A DNA stretch of 64,000 bases. It comes from Mercurialis annua. Lineage: Eukaryota > Streptophyta > Magnoliopsida > Malpighiales > Euphorbiaceae. The translations under genes were made by a program, and so were the position numbers. The stretch is from the NCBI RefSeq assembly GCF_937616625.2, contig NC_065576.1, positions 24,908,628-24,972,627 on the forward strand. The letters run 5' to 3'. Shown here one piece after another: positions 50,749 through 62,683 of the stretch. The notes under the pieces are model-generated. The model saw nothing but the letters and a program-made list of their open reading frames with translations, made no database searches and was not told where the DNA came from. Positions within the stretch are counted from its first letter, which is position 1. Every line of letters begins with the position of its first letter.

Positions 50749-52450
50749 CTAACCATGCTTAGGTAATTGGAACGATGCGTTAAATAGACTTGAGACGCGA
50801 TATACTAATCAATTGTCATCTTTCACGCACACTTTACGTAATATAACCTAACCATGCTTAGGTAATCAGAACAATGCGTTAGAGAGACTTCTACGCGACA
50901 TAAGCATGGTAACTGATACAACGCGTTAAAGAGACTTGAGATGCGCCGTATTAATCTAGCGTCGCTTTTAACACACACATTGTGTAACATAACTTAACCA
51001 TGCTTAGGAAATCAAAACGACGCGTTAGAGAGACTTGAGACACGACATACTAATCTAAAGTAACTTTTCACGCACACTTTGCGTAATATAACCTAACCAT
51101 GCTTAGGTAATCGAAACGACGCGTTAAAAAGACTTGTGACGCGACATACTATAACCAAACCATCCTTAGGTAATCCGAACGACACGTCAAAGAGACTTAA
51201 GATGCGACATACTAGTCTATTGTTACTTTTCACGCACACTTTGCATAATATAACCTAACCATGGTTAGTTAATCGGAACGACGCGTTATAAAGACTTCTG
51301 ACGCGACATACTAATCTAGCATTACTTTTTCACGCCTACTTTACGTAATATGACCAAACAATGCTTAGGTAATCGGAACGACGCGTTAAAGACACTTGAG
51401 ACGCGACATACTAATCTAGCATTACTTTTTCGCGCCTACTTTACGTAATATGACCAAACAATGCTTAGGTAATCAGAACGACGCGTTAAAGACACTTGAG
51501 ACGCGACATGCTAATCTAGCGTCAGTTTTCACACACACTTTGCGTAATATAAACCTAAGCCTAGGTAATCGGAACGACGCGTTAAATAGACTTGAGAAGC
51601 AACATTATATAACCTAACCATGCTTAGGTAATTAGAACGACGTGTTAAAGAGACTTGAGCCGCGACATACTAATCTATTGTTACTTTTCACGCACCCTTT
51701 GCGTAGTATAACCTAACAATGCTTTAGTAATCGGAACGATGCGTTAGAGAGACTTGTGACGCGACATAAGAATGGTAATCGAAACGACGCGTTAAAGATA
51801 CTTGAGACGCGACATACTAATCTAGCGTCACTTTTCAGGCAAACTTTGCATAATTTAACCTAGCCATGTAAGGTAATCGGAACGACGCGTAAAACAGCCT
51901 TGAGATGCGACATACTAATCTAGCGTCACTTTTCACGCACACTTAGCGTAATATAACAAAACCATGCTTAGTTAATCGTAACGACGTGTTAAATAGACAT
52001 GCGACGCGACATTCTAATCAATTGTAATTTTTCAATCACACTCTGCGCAATATAACCTAACCATGCTTTAGTAATTAGAACGACACGTTAGAGAAAGTTG
52101 TCAAGCGACATATGCATGGAAATCGAAACGACGCTTTAAATAAACTTAAGACGCGTCATACTAATCTATCATCACTTTTTACGCACACTTGCGTAATATA
52201 ACCTAACCACGCTTAGGAAATTAGAACGACGTGTTAAAGAGAGTTGAGACGTCACATACTAATCTAGCGTCACTTTTCACGCACACTTTGCGTAATATAA
52301 CCTAACCATGCTAAGGTAATCGGAACGACGAGTTAGATAGACTTAAGTCGCGACATACTAATCTATTGTCATTTTTCACGCACACTTTGCGTAATAAAAC
52401 CTAACCATGCTTAGGTAATCGGAACGACTTGTTAAATAGACTTAAGACGC
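50749..52450 (-). repeat. 99-bp satellite array, block D part 3 (minus orientation)
   Basis: Minus-oriented satellite resumes with CTAACCATGCTTAGG, completing the monomer broken at 41909. Its first five bases, 50749-50753, are the right copy of the target duplication. The block ends at the switch at 52450/52451, where GACTTAAGACGC runs into plus-sense TATATTACGC. Confidence 0.95.
51301..51500 (-). repeat. 100-bp tandem duplication of one monomer
   Basis: Positions 51301-51400 and 51401-51500 match with only two differences seen. They share the rare variants GCATTACTTTTTC, GCCTACTTTACG and GACCAAACAATGC. This is a recent single-monomer duplication. Confidence 0.9.
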
Positions 52451-53559
52451 TATATTACGCAATGTGTGCGTATAAAGTGACGCTAGATTAATATGGCGCG
52501 TCTCAAGTCTTTTTAATGCGTCGTTTCGATTACCATGCTTATGTCGCATCACAAGTCTCTCTAACGCGTCGTTCTGATTACCAAAGTGTGCGTGAAAAAT
52601 GACAATTGATTAGTATTTCGCGACTCAAGTCCATTTAACGAGTCGTTCCAACTACTTAAGCATGGCTAGGTTATATTACGCAAAGTGTGCGTGAAAAATG
52701 ACAATAGATTAGTATGTCGCGACTTAAGTCTATCTAACTCTTCATTCCGATTACCTTAGCATGGTTAGATTATATTATGCAATGTGCACGTGAAAAGTAT
52801 TACTAGATTAGTAGGTCGCGTCTCAAGTCTCTTTAACGCGTTGTTTTGATTACCATGCTTATGTCTTGTCACAAGTCTCTCTAATGGGCCAATCCGATTA
52901 CCAAAGAATGGTTAGGTTATATTACGCAGAGTGTGCGTGAAAATTAACAATTGATTAGTATGTCGCGTCTCAAGTCTCTTTAACGCATCGTTCCGGTTAT
53001 CCTAGAATGGTTAGGTTATATTACGCAAAGTGTGCGAGAGAAGTAATGCTAGATTAGTATGTCGCGTCTCAAGTCTTTTTAATTCGTCGTTCCGATAACC
53101 TAAGCATGGTTAGGTTATATTACGCAAGGTGTGCGTGAAAGGTGACGCTAGATTAGAATGTCCCGTCTCAAGGCACTTTAATGCGTCGTTCCGATTACCT
53201 ATGTATGGTTGTTATATTACGCAAAGTTTAAATGAAAAGTGACGCTAGATTAGTATGTCGCGTCTCAACTGTCTTTAACTCGTCGTTTCGATTACCATGC
53301 TTATGTCACGTCACAAGCCTCTCTAACGCGTCATTCCGATTACCTTAAGCATGCTTAGGTTATAGTACGCAAAGTGTGCGTGAAAAGTAACAATAGATTA
53401 CTATGTCATGTCTCAAGTCTCTTTAACGCGTCGTTACGATTACCTAAGCATGGTTAGGTTATACTACGCAAAGTGTGCGTAAAAAGTGACTAGATTAGTA
53501 TGTCGCATCTCAAGTTTATTTAACGCGTCGTTCCGATTACCTAATCATGGTTAGGTTAT

Positions 53560-56500
53560 ATTACGCAAAGGGTGCGTGAAAAGTGGCGCTAGATTAGTAT
53601 GTCGCATCTCAAATCTCTTTAACGCGTCGTTCCGATTACCTATGCATATGGTTAGGTTATTTACGCAAAGCGTGTGTCAAAAGTGACGCTAAATTATTAT
53701 GACGCGTCTCAAGTCTGTTAAACGAGTCGATCGGATTACCTAAGCATGGCTAAGTTATATTACGCAAAGTGTGCGTGAAAAGTGACGCTAGATTAGTATG
53801 TCGCGTCTCAAGTCTCTTTAACGCGTCGTTTCGATTACCTAAGCATGGTTCCGTTATGTTACATAAAGTGTGCGTAAAAAGTGACGCTAGATTAGTATGG
53901 CGTGTCTCAAGTCTTTTAAACGCGTCGTTTCGATTACCATGCTTATGTCGAGTCACAAGTCTCTTTAACGCGTCGTTCCGGTTACCTAAGCATGGTTAGG
54001 TTATATTACGCAAGGTGTGCTCTTTAATGCGTCGTTCCGATTACCTAAGTCTGCTTGTTATATTATGCAAAGTTTACGTGAAAAGTGATGCTAGATTAGT
54101 ATGTCGCGTCTCAAATGTCTTTAACGCGTCGTTTCGATTACCATGCTTATGTCGCGTCACAAGTCTCTCTGACGCGTCGTTCCGATTACCTTATGCATGG
54201 TTAGGTAATAGTACGCAAAGTGTGCGTGAAAAGAAACAATAGATTAGTACGTCATGTCTCAAGTCCCTTTAACGCGTCGCTACGAATACCTAAGAATGGT
54301 TAGGTTATATTACGCAAACGGTGCGTGAAAAGTGACGCTAGATTAGTATGTCGCATCTCAAATCTCTTTAACGCGGTGTTACGATTACCTAAGCATGGTT
54401 AGGTTATTTAAGCAAAGCGTGTGTCAAAAGTGACGCTAGATTATTATGCCGCGTCTCAAGTCTGTTTAGCGTGTCGATCGGATTACCTAACCATGGCTAG
54501 GTTATATTACACAAAGTGTGCGTGAAAAAGTGACGCTAGATTAGTATGTCGCGTCTCAAGTCTCTTTAACGCGTCGTTCCGATTACCTAAGCATGGTTAG
54601 GTCATATTACGCAAAGTGTGCGTAAAAAGTGATGCTGGATTAGTATGGCTTGTCTTAAGTCTCTTTAACGCTTTGTTTTGATTACCATGCTTATGTCGCG
54701 TCACAAGTCTCTCTAACGCGTTGTTCCGATTACCTAAGCATGCTTAGGTTATATTACGCAAAGTGTGCGTAAGAAATGACAATAGATTAGTATGTCGTGT
54801 CTCAAGTCTATTTAACGAGTCGTTCCGATTACCTAAGCATGGTTAGGTTATATATTACGCAAAGTGTGCGTGATAAATGACAATAGATTAATATGTCGTG
54901 CCTTAAGTCTATCTAACGCGTTGTTCCGATTACCTATGCATGGTTAGGTTATATTATGCAACGTATGCGTGAAAAGAGATGCTAGATTAATATGTCGCGT
55001 CTCAAGGCTCTTTAATGCGTCGTTCCGATTACCTAAGCATGGTTAGGTTATATTATGCAAAGTTTGCGTAACAAGTGACGCTAGATTAGTATGTCGTGTC
55101 ACAAGTCTCTTAAACGCATCGTTTCGATTTCCATGCTTAGGTCGCGTCACACGTCACTCTAAGGCGTCGTTCCAATTACCTAAGCATGGTTAGGTTAAAT
55201 TATGCAAAGTGTGCATAAAAGTGACGCTAGAATAGTATGTCCAATCTCAATTCTCATTAACGCGTCGTTTCGATTATCTAAGCATGGTTAGGTTATATTA
55301 CGCAAAGTGTGCGTGATAAATGACAATAGATTAATATGTCGTGCCTTAAGTCTATCTAACGCGTTGTTCCGATTACCTATGCATGGTTAGGTTATATTAT
55401 GCAACGTATGCGTGAAAAGAGATGCTAGATTAATATGTCGCGTCTCAAGGCTCTTTAATGCGTCGTTCCGATTACCTAAGCATGGTTAGGTTATATTACG
55501 CAAAGTGTGTGTTAGTATGATTCGTCTCAAGTCTCTTTAAAGCGTCGTTTCGATTACCATGCTTATCTCGCGTCACAAGTCTCTTTAATGCGTTGTTCTG
55601 ATTACCTAATCTTGGTTAGGTTATATTACGCAAAGTTTGCGTGAAAAGTGACGTTAAATCAGTATGTCGCGTCTAATGTCTCTCTAACGCGTCGTTTCAA
55701 TTTCCGAAGCATGGTTATATTACGTAAAGTGTGCGTGAAAAGCGACACCAGAGTAGTATGTCGCGTCTCAAGTCTCTCTAACGCGTCGTTCCGATTTCCT
55801 ATGTATTGTGAGGTTATATTACGCAAAGTGTGCATAAAAAGTGACGCTAGATTAATATGACGCGTCTCAAGTATTTTTAACGCGTCGTTTCGATTACCAT
55901 GCTTATGTCGCATCACAAGTCTCACTAACGCGTCGTTCCGATTACCAAAGTGTGCGTGAAAAATGACAATAGATTAGTATGTTGCGACTCAAGTCCATTT
56001 AAAGAGTCGTTCCAATTACTTAACCATGGTTAGGTTATATTACGCAAAGTTTGCGTGAAAAATGACAATGGATTAGTATGTCGCGACTTAAGTCTATCTA
56101 ACTCGTCGTTCCGATTACCTTAGCATGGTTAGGTTATACTACGCAAAGTGTGCGTGAAAAGTAACAATAAATTATTATGTCGCGTCTGAAGTCTTTTTAA
56201 CGCGTCGTTACGATTACCCAAGAATGGTTAGGTTATATTACGCAAAGTGTGCGTGAAAAGTGACTAGATTAGTTTGTCGCATCTCAAGTCTATTGAACGC
56301 GTCGTTCCGATTACCTAAGCATGGTTAGGTTATATTACGCAAAGGGTGCGTGAAAAGTGACGCAAGATTAGTATGTCGCGTCTCAAATCTCATTAACGCG
56401 TTGTTCCGATTACCTAAGCATGGTTAGGTTATTCATGCAAAGCGTGTGTCAAAAGTGACGCTAGATTATTATGACGCGTCTCAAGTCTGTTTAAAGTGTC

Positions 56501-59500
56501 GATCGGATTACCTAAGCATGGCTACGCTATATTACACAAAGTGTGCGTGAAAAGTGACGCTAGATTAGTATGTCGCGTCTCAAGTCTCTTTAACGCGTCG
56601 TTCCGATTACCTAAGCATGGTTAGGTTATATTACGCAAAGTGTGCGTAAAAAGTGACGCTAGATTAGTATGGCGCGTCTCAAGTCTCTTTAACGCGTCGT
56701 TTCGATTACCATGCTTATGTCGCGTCACAAGTCTCTTTAGCGCGTTGTTCTGATTACCTAAGCATGGTTAGCTTATATTAAGCAAAGTGTGCATAAAAAA
56801 TGACAGCAGATTAGTATGTCGCATCTCAAGTCGATTTACGCGTCATTCCGATTACTTAAGCATGGTTAGGTTGTGCGTGAAAAAAGACAATAGATAAGTA
56901 TGTCGCGTCTTAAGTCTATCTAATGCATCGTTCTAATTACCTAAGTCTTGTTAGGTTATTTTACGCAAGGTGTGCGTGGAAAGTGACGCTAGATTAGTAT
57001 GTCGTGTCTCAAGTCTCTTTAACGCATCATTTCGATTACCATGCTTAGGTCGCGTCACACGTCTCTTTAACGCGTCGTTCCGTTTACCTAAACAGGGTTA
57101 GGTTATATTACGCAAAGTGTGCGTGAAAAGTGACGCTAGAATAGTATGTCCAATCTCAAATCTATTTAACGCGTCGTTTCGATTATCTAAGCATGGTTAG
57201 GTTATATTACGCAAAGTGTGTGTTAGCATGATTCGTCTCAAGTCTCTTTAAAGCGTCGTTTCGATTACAATGCTTATCTCGCGTCACAAGTCTCTTTAAC
57301 GCGTTGTTCCGATTACCTATGCATGGTTAGTTATATTACGCAAAGTTTGCATGAAAAGTGACATTAAATCAGCATGTCGCGTCTATTGTCTCTCTAACGC
57401 GTTGTTTCAATTTCCTAAGCATGGTTAGGTTATATTACGTAAAGTGTGCGTGAAAAGTGACACGAGAGTATAGTATGTCGCGTCTCAATTCTCTCTAACG
57501 CGTTGTTCTGATTTCCTAAGCATGGTTAGGTTATATTACGCAAAGTGTGCGTAAAAAGTGACGCTAGAATAATATGGCGCGTCTCTAGTCTTTTTAACGC
57601 GTCGATTCGATTACTATGCTTATGTCGCATAACAAGTCTCTCTAACGCGTCGTTCCAATTACCAAAGTGTGCGTAAAAAATAAAAATAGATTAGTATGTT
57701 GCGACTCAAGTCCATTTAAAGAGTCGTTCCAATCACTTAAGCATGGTTAGGTTATTTTATGCAAAGTTTGCGTGAAAAATGACAATAGATTAGTATGTCG
57801 CGACTTAAGTCTATCTAACTCGTCATTCCGATTACCTTAACATGGTTAGGTTATATTATGCAATGTGTACGTGAAAAGTGACGCTAGATTGGATTACCTA
57901 AGCATGGCTAGGTTATATTACGCAAATTCTGCGTGAAAAGTGACGCTAGATTAGTATGTCGTGTCTCAAGTCTCTTTAACGCATCGTTCCGATTATCCAA
58001 GAATGGTTAGGTTATATTACGCAAAGTGTGCGAGGGAAGTAATGCTAGATTAGTATGTTGCATCTCAAGTCTATTTAACGCGTCGTTCCGATTACCTAAG
58101 CATGGTTAGGTTATATTACGCAAGGTGTGCGTGAAAGGTGACGCTAGATTAGAATGTCCCGTCTTAAGGCTCTTTAATGCGTCGTTCCGATTACCTAAGT
58201 ATGGTTGTTATATTATGCAAAGTTTACATGAAAAGTGACGCTAGATTAGTATGTGGCGTCTCCACCGACTTTAATGCAACGTTTCTATTACCATGCTTAT
58301 GTCGCGTCACAAGTCTCTCTAACGCGCCGTTCCGATTACCTTAAGCATGGTTAGGTTATAGTACGCAAAGTGTGTGTGACAAGTAACAATAGATTAGTAT
58401 GTCACGTCTAATGTCTCTTTAGCGCATCGTTACGATTACCTAAGCATGGTTGGGTTATATTACGCAAAGTCTGCGTGAAAAGTGACTAGCTTAGTATGTC
58501 GCATCTCAAGTCTATTTAACGCGTCGTTCCGATTACCTAAGCATGGTTAGGTTACATTACGCAAAGGGTGCGTGAAAAGTGACGCTAGATTAGTATGTCA
58601 CGTCTCAAATCTCTTAAACGCGTCGTTCCGATTACCTAAGCATGGTTAGGTTATTTACACAAAGCGTGTGTCAAAAGTGACGCTAGATTATTATACCGTG
58701 TCTAAAGTCTATTTAACGCGTCGATCGGATTACCTAAGCATGGCTGGGTTATATTACGCAAATTGTGCGTGAAAAGTGACGTAGTATGTCGCGTCTTAAG
58801 TCTCTTTAATGCGACGTTCCTATTACCTATGCATGGTTAGGTTATATTACGCAAAGTGTGCGCAAAGAGTGACGCTAGATTAGTATGGCGCGTCTCAAGT
58901 CTCTTTAACGCGTCGTCGATTACCATACTTATGTCGTGTCACAAGTCTATTTTACGCGTTGTTCCGATTACCTAAGCATGGTTAGGTTATATTACGCAAA
59001 ATGTGCGTGAAAAGTAACAATAGATTAGTATGCCGCGTCTGAAGTCTCTTTAACGCGTCGTTACGATTACCCAATCATGGTTAGGTTATATTACGCAAAG
59101 GGTGCGTGAAAAGTGACGCTAGATTAGTATGTCGCGTCTCAAATCTGTGTTGTTCTGATTACCTAAGCATGGGTATGTTATTTACGCAAAGCAAAGCGTG
59201 TGTCAAAAGTGACGCTAGATTATTATGTCGCGTCTCAAGTCTGTTTAACGTGTCGATCCGATTACCTAAACATGGCTAGGTTATATTATACAAAGTGTGC
59301 GTGAAAAGTGACGCTAGATTAGTATGCCGCGTCTTCTCTTTAACGCGTCGTTCCGATTACCTAAGCATGGTTAGGTTATATTACGCAAAGTGTGCGTAAA
59401 AGTTGACGCTAGATTAGTATGGCGCGTCTCAAGTCTCTTTAACACGTCGTTTCGATTACCATGCTTATGTCGCGTCACAAGTCTCTTTAACGCGTTGTTC

Positions 59501-60300
59501 CGATTACCTAAGCATGGTTAGGCTATATTACGCAAAGTGTGCATAAAAAATGACAATAGATTAGTATGTCGCATCTTAAGTCTATTTACGCGTCGTTCAG
59601 ATTACTTAACCATGGTTAGGTTGTGCGTGAAAAAAGACAATTGATATGTATGTCGCGTCTTAAGTCTATCTAACGCGTCGTTCTGATTACCTAAGCCTTG
59701 TTAGGTTATTATACGCAAGGTGTGCGTGAAAAGTGACGCTAGATTAGTATGTCATGTCTCAAGTCTCACACAACATTTCGATTACCATGCTTAGGTCGCG
59801 TCACACGATTCTCTAACGCGTCGTTCCGTTTACCTAAGCAGGGTTAGGTTATATTACGCAAAGTGTGCGTGAAAAGTGACGCTAGAATAGTATGTCCAAT
59901 CTCAAGTCTCTTTAATGCGTCGTTTCGATTATCTAGGCATGGTTAGGTTATATTACGGAAAGTGTGTGTTAGTATGATTCGTCCCAAGTCTCTTTGATGC
60001 GTCGTTTTGATTACCATGCTTATCTCGCTTCACAAGTCTCTTTAATGCATTGTTCCGATTACCTATGCATGGCTAGGTTATATTACGCAAAGTTTGCATG
60101 AAAAAGTGACGCTAGATTAGTATGTCCAGTCTCAATTCTCATTAACGCGTCGTTTAGATTATCTAAGCATGGTTAGGTTGTAATACACAAAGTGTGCGTA
60201 AGAAGTGACGCTAGATTAGTATGATTCGTGTCAAGTCTCTTTAAAGTGTCGTTTCGATTACCATGCTTATCTCGCGTCACAAGTCTCTTGAACGCGTTGT
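53560..60300 (+). repeat. Recurring higher-order segments in block E
   Basis: Marker phrases recur in the same order. GCGTGTGTCAAAAG followed by TTATTATG and GTCGATCGGATTACC or a near form lies near 53666, 54419, 56440, 58665 and 59198. TATGTCCAATCTCAA or TATGTCCAGTCTCAA followed by GTATGATTCGTCTCAAG and a short unit with TGCTTATCTCGCG lies near 55240, 57145, 59893 and 60123. Repeat lengths vary, so units have been deleted and rearranged. The same marker series occurs near 320-1660 in block A. Confidence 0.72.
54853..55498 (+). repeat. 203-bp near-identical direct repeats 443 bp apart
   Basis: Positions 54853-55055 and 55296-55498 look identical over two monomers, including the rare variants GTGATAAATGACAATAG, GTCGTGCCTTAAG and GCAACGTATGCG. 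Related but more diverged sequence lies near 1141-1340. Confidence 0.88.
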
Positions 60301-60719
60301 TCCGATTACATAATCATGGCTAGGTTATATTACGCAAAATGTGCGTGAAAAGTGACGTTAGATCAGTATGTCGCGTCTCAAGTCTTTCTAAAACGTCGTT
60401 TCAATTTCCTAAGCATGGTTAGGTTATATTACGCAAAATGTGCGTGAAAAGTGACGCTAGATTAGTATGTCGCATCCCAAGTATCCTTAACGTGTCGTTT
60501 CGATTACCTAAGAATGGTTAGGTTATATTACACAAAATGTGCGTAAAAAGTGACGCTAGATTAGTATGGCACGTCTCAAGATTTTTTAACGCGTCGTTTC
60601 GATTACAATGCTTATGTCGCGTCACAAGTCTCTTTAACGCGTTGTTCCGATTAGCAAAGCATGATTAGTATGTCGTGTCTCAAGTCTATTTACGCGTCGT
60701 TCCGATTAGCTAAGCATGG

Positions 60720-62650
60720 TTATATAACGCAGAGTGTGTTTTAAAAGTGTTGCTAGTTTAGTATGTCGCATCTCAAGTCTCTTTGACGCATCATTCCGAT
60801 TACCTAGGCATGGTTAGGATATATTTTGCAAAGGGTGAGTTTAAAGTGACACTAGATTAGTATGTCATGTAATGTGTGCGTGAAAAGCGACGCTATATAA
60901 GTATGTCGCATCACAAGTCTCTTTAACGCGTCGTTCCGATTATCTAAGCACGGTTAGGTTATATTACGCTGTGTGTGTTAAAAGTGACTAGATTAATATG
61001 CCGCATTACAAGTCTCGTTAACGCGTCATTCTGATTACCTAAAAATGGTTTGGTTATATTACGCAGTGTGCTTGAAAAGTGATGCTATATAAGTATGTCT
61101 CGTCACAAGTCTCTTTAACTCGTCGTTCAGATTACCTAAGCATGTTTAGGTTATATTAAGAAAAGTGTGCGTGAAAAGTGACGCTATATAAGTAAGCCGC
61201 GTAACAACTCTCTTTAACGCGTCGTTCCGATTACCTAAGCATGGTTAGGTTACATTACACAAAGTGTGCGTTAAAAGTGAGGCTAGATTAGTATATCGCA
61301 TCACAAGTGTATTTAACGCGTTTGCCGATTACCTATGCATGGTTAGGTTATATTATGCCAAGTGTGCGTGAAAAGGGACGCTATATAATTATGTCGCTTC
61401 AGAAGTCTCTTCAACGCGTCGTTCCAATTACCTATGCATGGTTAGTTTATATTATGCAAGTGTGCGCTAAAAGTAACGCTATATAAGTATGTTGCGTCTT
61501 AAGTTAACGCGTCGTTCCGATTACCTAAGCATGGTTCGGTTATGTTACGCAAAGTGTGCGTTAAAAGTGACGTTAGATTAGTATGTCGCGTGTAAAGTCT
61601 CTTTAACACGTCGTTCCGATTACCTAAGCATGGCTAGGTTATATTACGCTAAGTGTGCATTAAATGTGATGCTATATACAAGTCTCTTTAACGCGTCGTT
61701 CTGATTACCTAAGCATGGTTAGGTTATTGTTTGCAAAGTGTGCGGTAGATAAGTATGTCGCGTCACAAGTCTCTTTAATGGGACGTTCCGATTAGCTATA
61801 AGCATGGTTAGGCTATATTACGCAAAGTCGGCGTTAAAAGTGACGCTAGATTATTATGTCGAGTCAAAAGTCTCTTTATCGCTCCGTTCCAATTACCTAT
61901 GCATGGCTAGGTTATATTACGCAAAGTGTGCGTGAAAAGTGAATTTAGATCACTATGTCCCGTCACAAGTCTATTCAACGAGTCGTTCCGATTACCTTGG
62001 CATGGGTAGGTTATATAACGCAAAGTGTGAGTTAAAAGTGACGGTAGATTAGTAGTATGTCTCGTCTTAAATCTCTTTAACGTGTCATTTCGATTTCTTA
62101 AGCGAGATTAGGTTATATCACATGTGTGCGTGAAAAGTAATGCTAGATTAGTAGTATGTCGCGTCTCAAGTTTCTTTAACGCGTCGTTCCGATTACCTAA
62201 GCGTGGTTAGGTTATATGACCCAAAGTGTGCATTTAAAGTGACGCTAGATTAGTATGTCGCGTCACAAGTCTTTTTAAGGCGTCGTACCGACCTAACAAT
62301 GGTTAGGTTATATTACGTAAATTGTGCGTGAAAAGTGACGCTATATAACTATGTCGCATCACAAATCTTTTTAACACGTTGTTCCGATTACCTAAACATG
62401 GTTAGATTATATTACGCAAAGTGTACGTTATAAGTGACGCTATATTAGTATGTCGCGTCTCAAGTCTCTTTAACGCATCGTTCCGATTGCCTAAGCTTGT
62501 GTTTTGAAAGTGTCGCTAGATTAGTATGTCGCGTCTCAAGTCTCTTTGTCGCATCGTTCCGATTACCTAAGCATGGTTAGGTTATATTACGCGAAGGGTG
62601 CATGAAAAGTGACGCAATAAAAGTATATCGCGTAACAAGTCTCTTTAACG
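60720..62650 (+). repeat. Satellite subfamily with GACGCTATATAAGTATG variant, plus block
   Basis: Many monomers read GCTATATAAGTATGTCGC instead of GCTAGATTAGTATGTCGC, and short units are rare or absent. The block starts beside a monomer with GCAGAGTGTGTTTTAAAAG (60722). This combination mirrors 28700-30407 in the minus orientation, so the two are probably inverted copies of one older segment. Confidence 0.7.
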
Positions 62651-62683
62651 CTTCGTTCCAATTACCTAAGCATGGTTAGGTTA

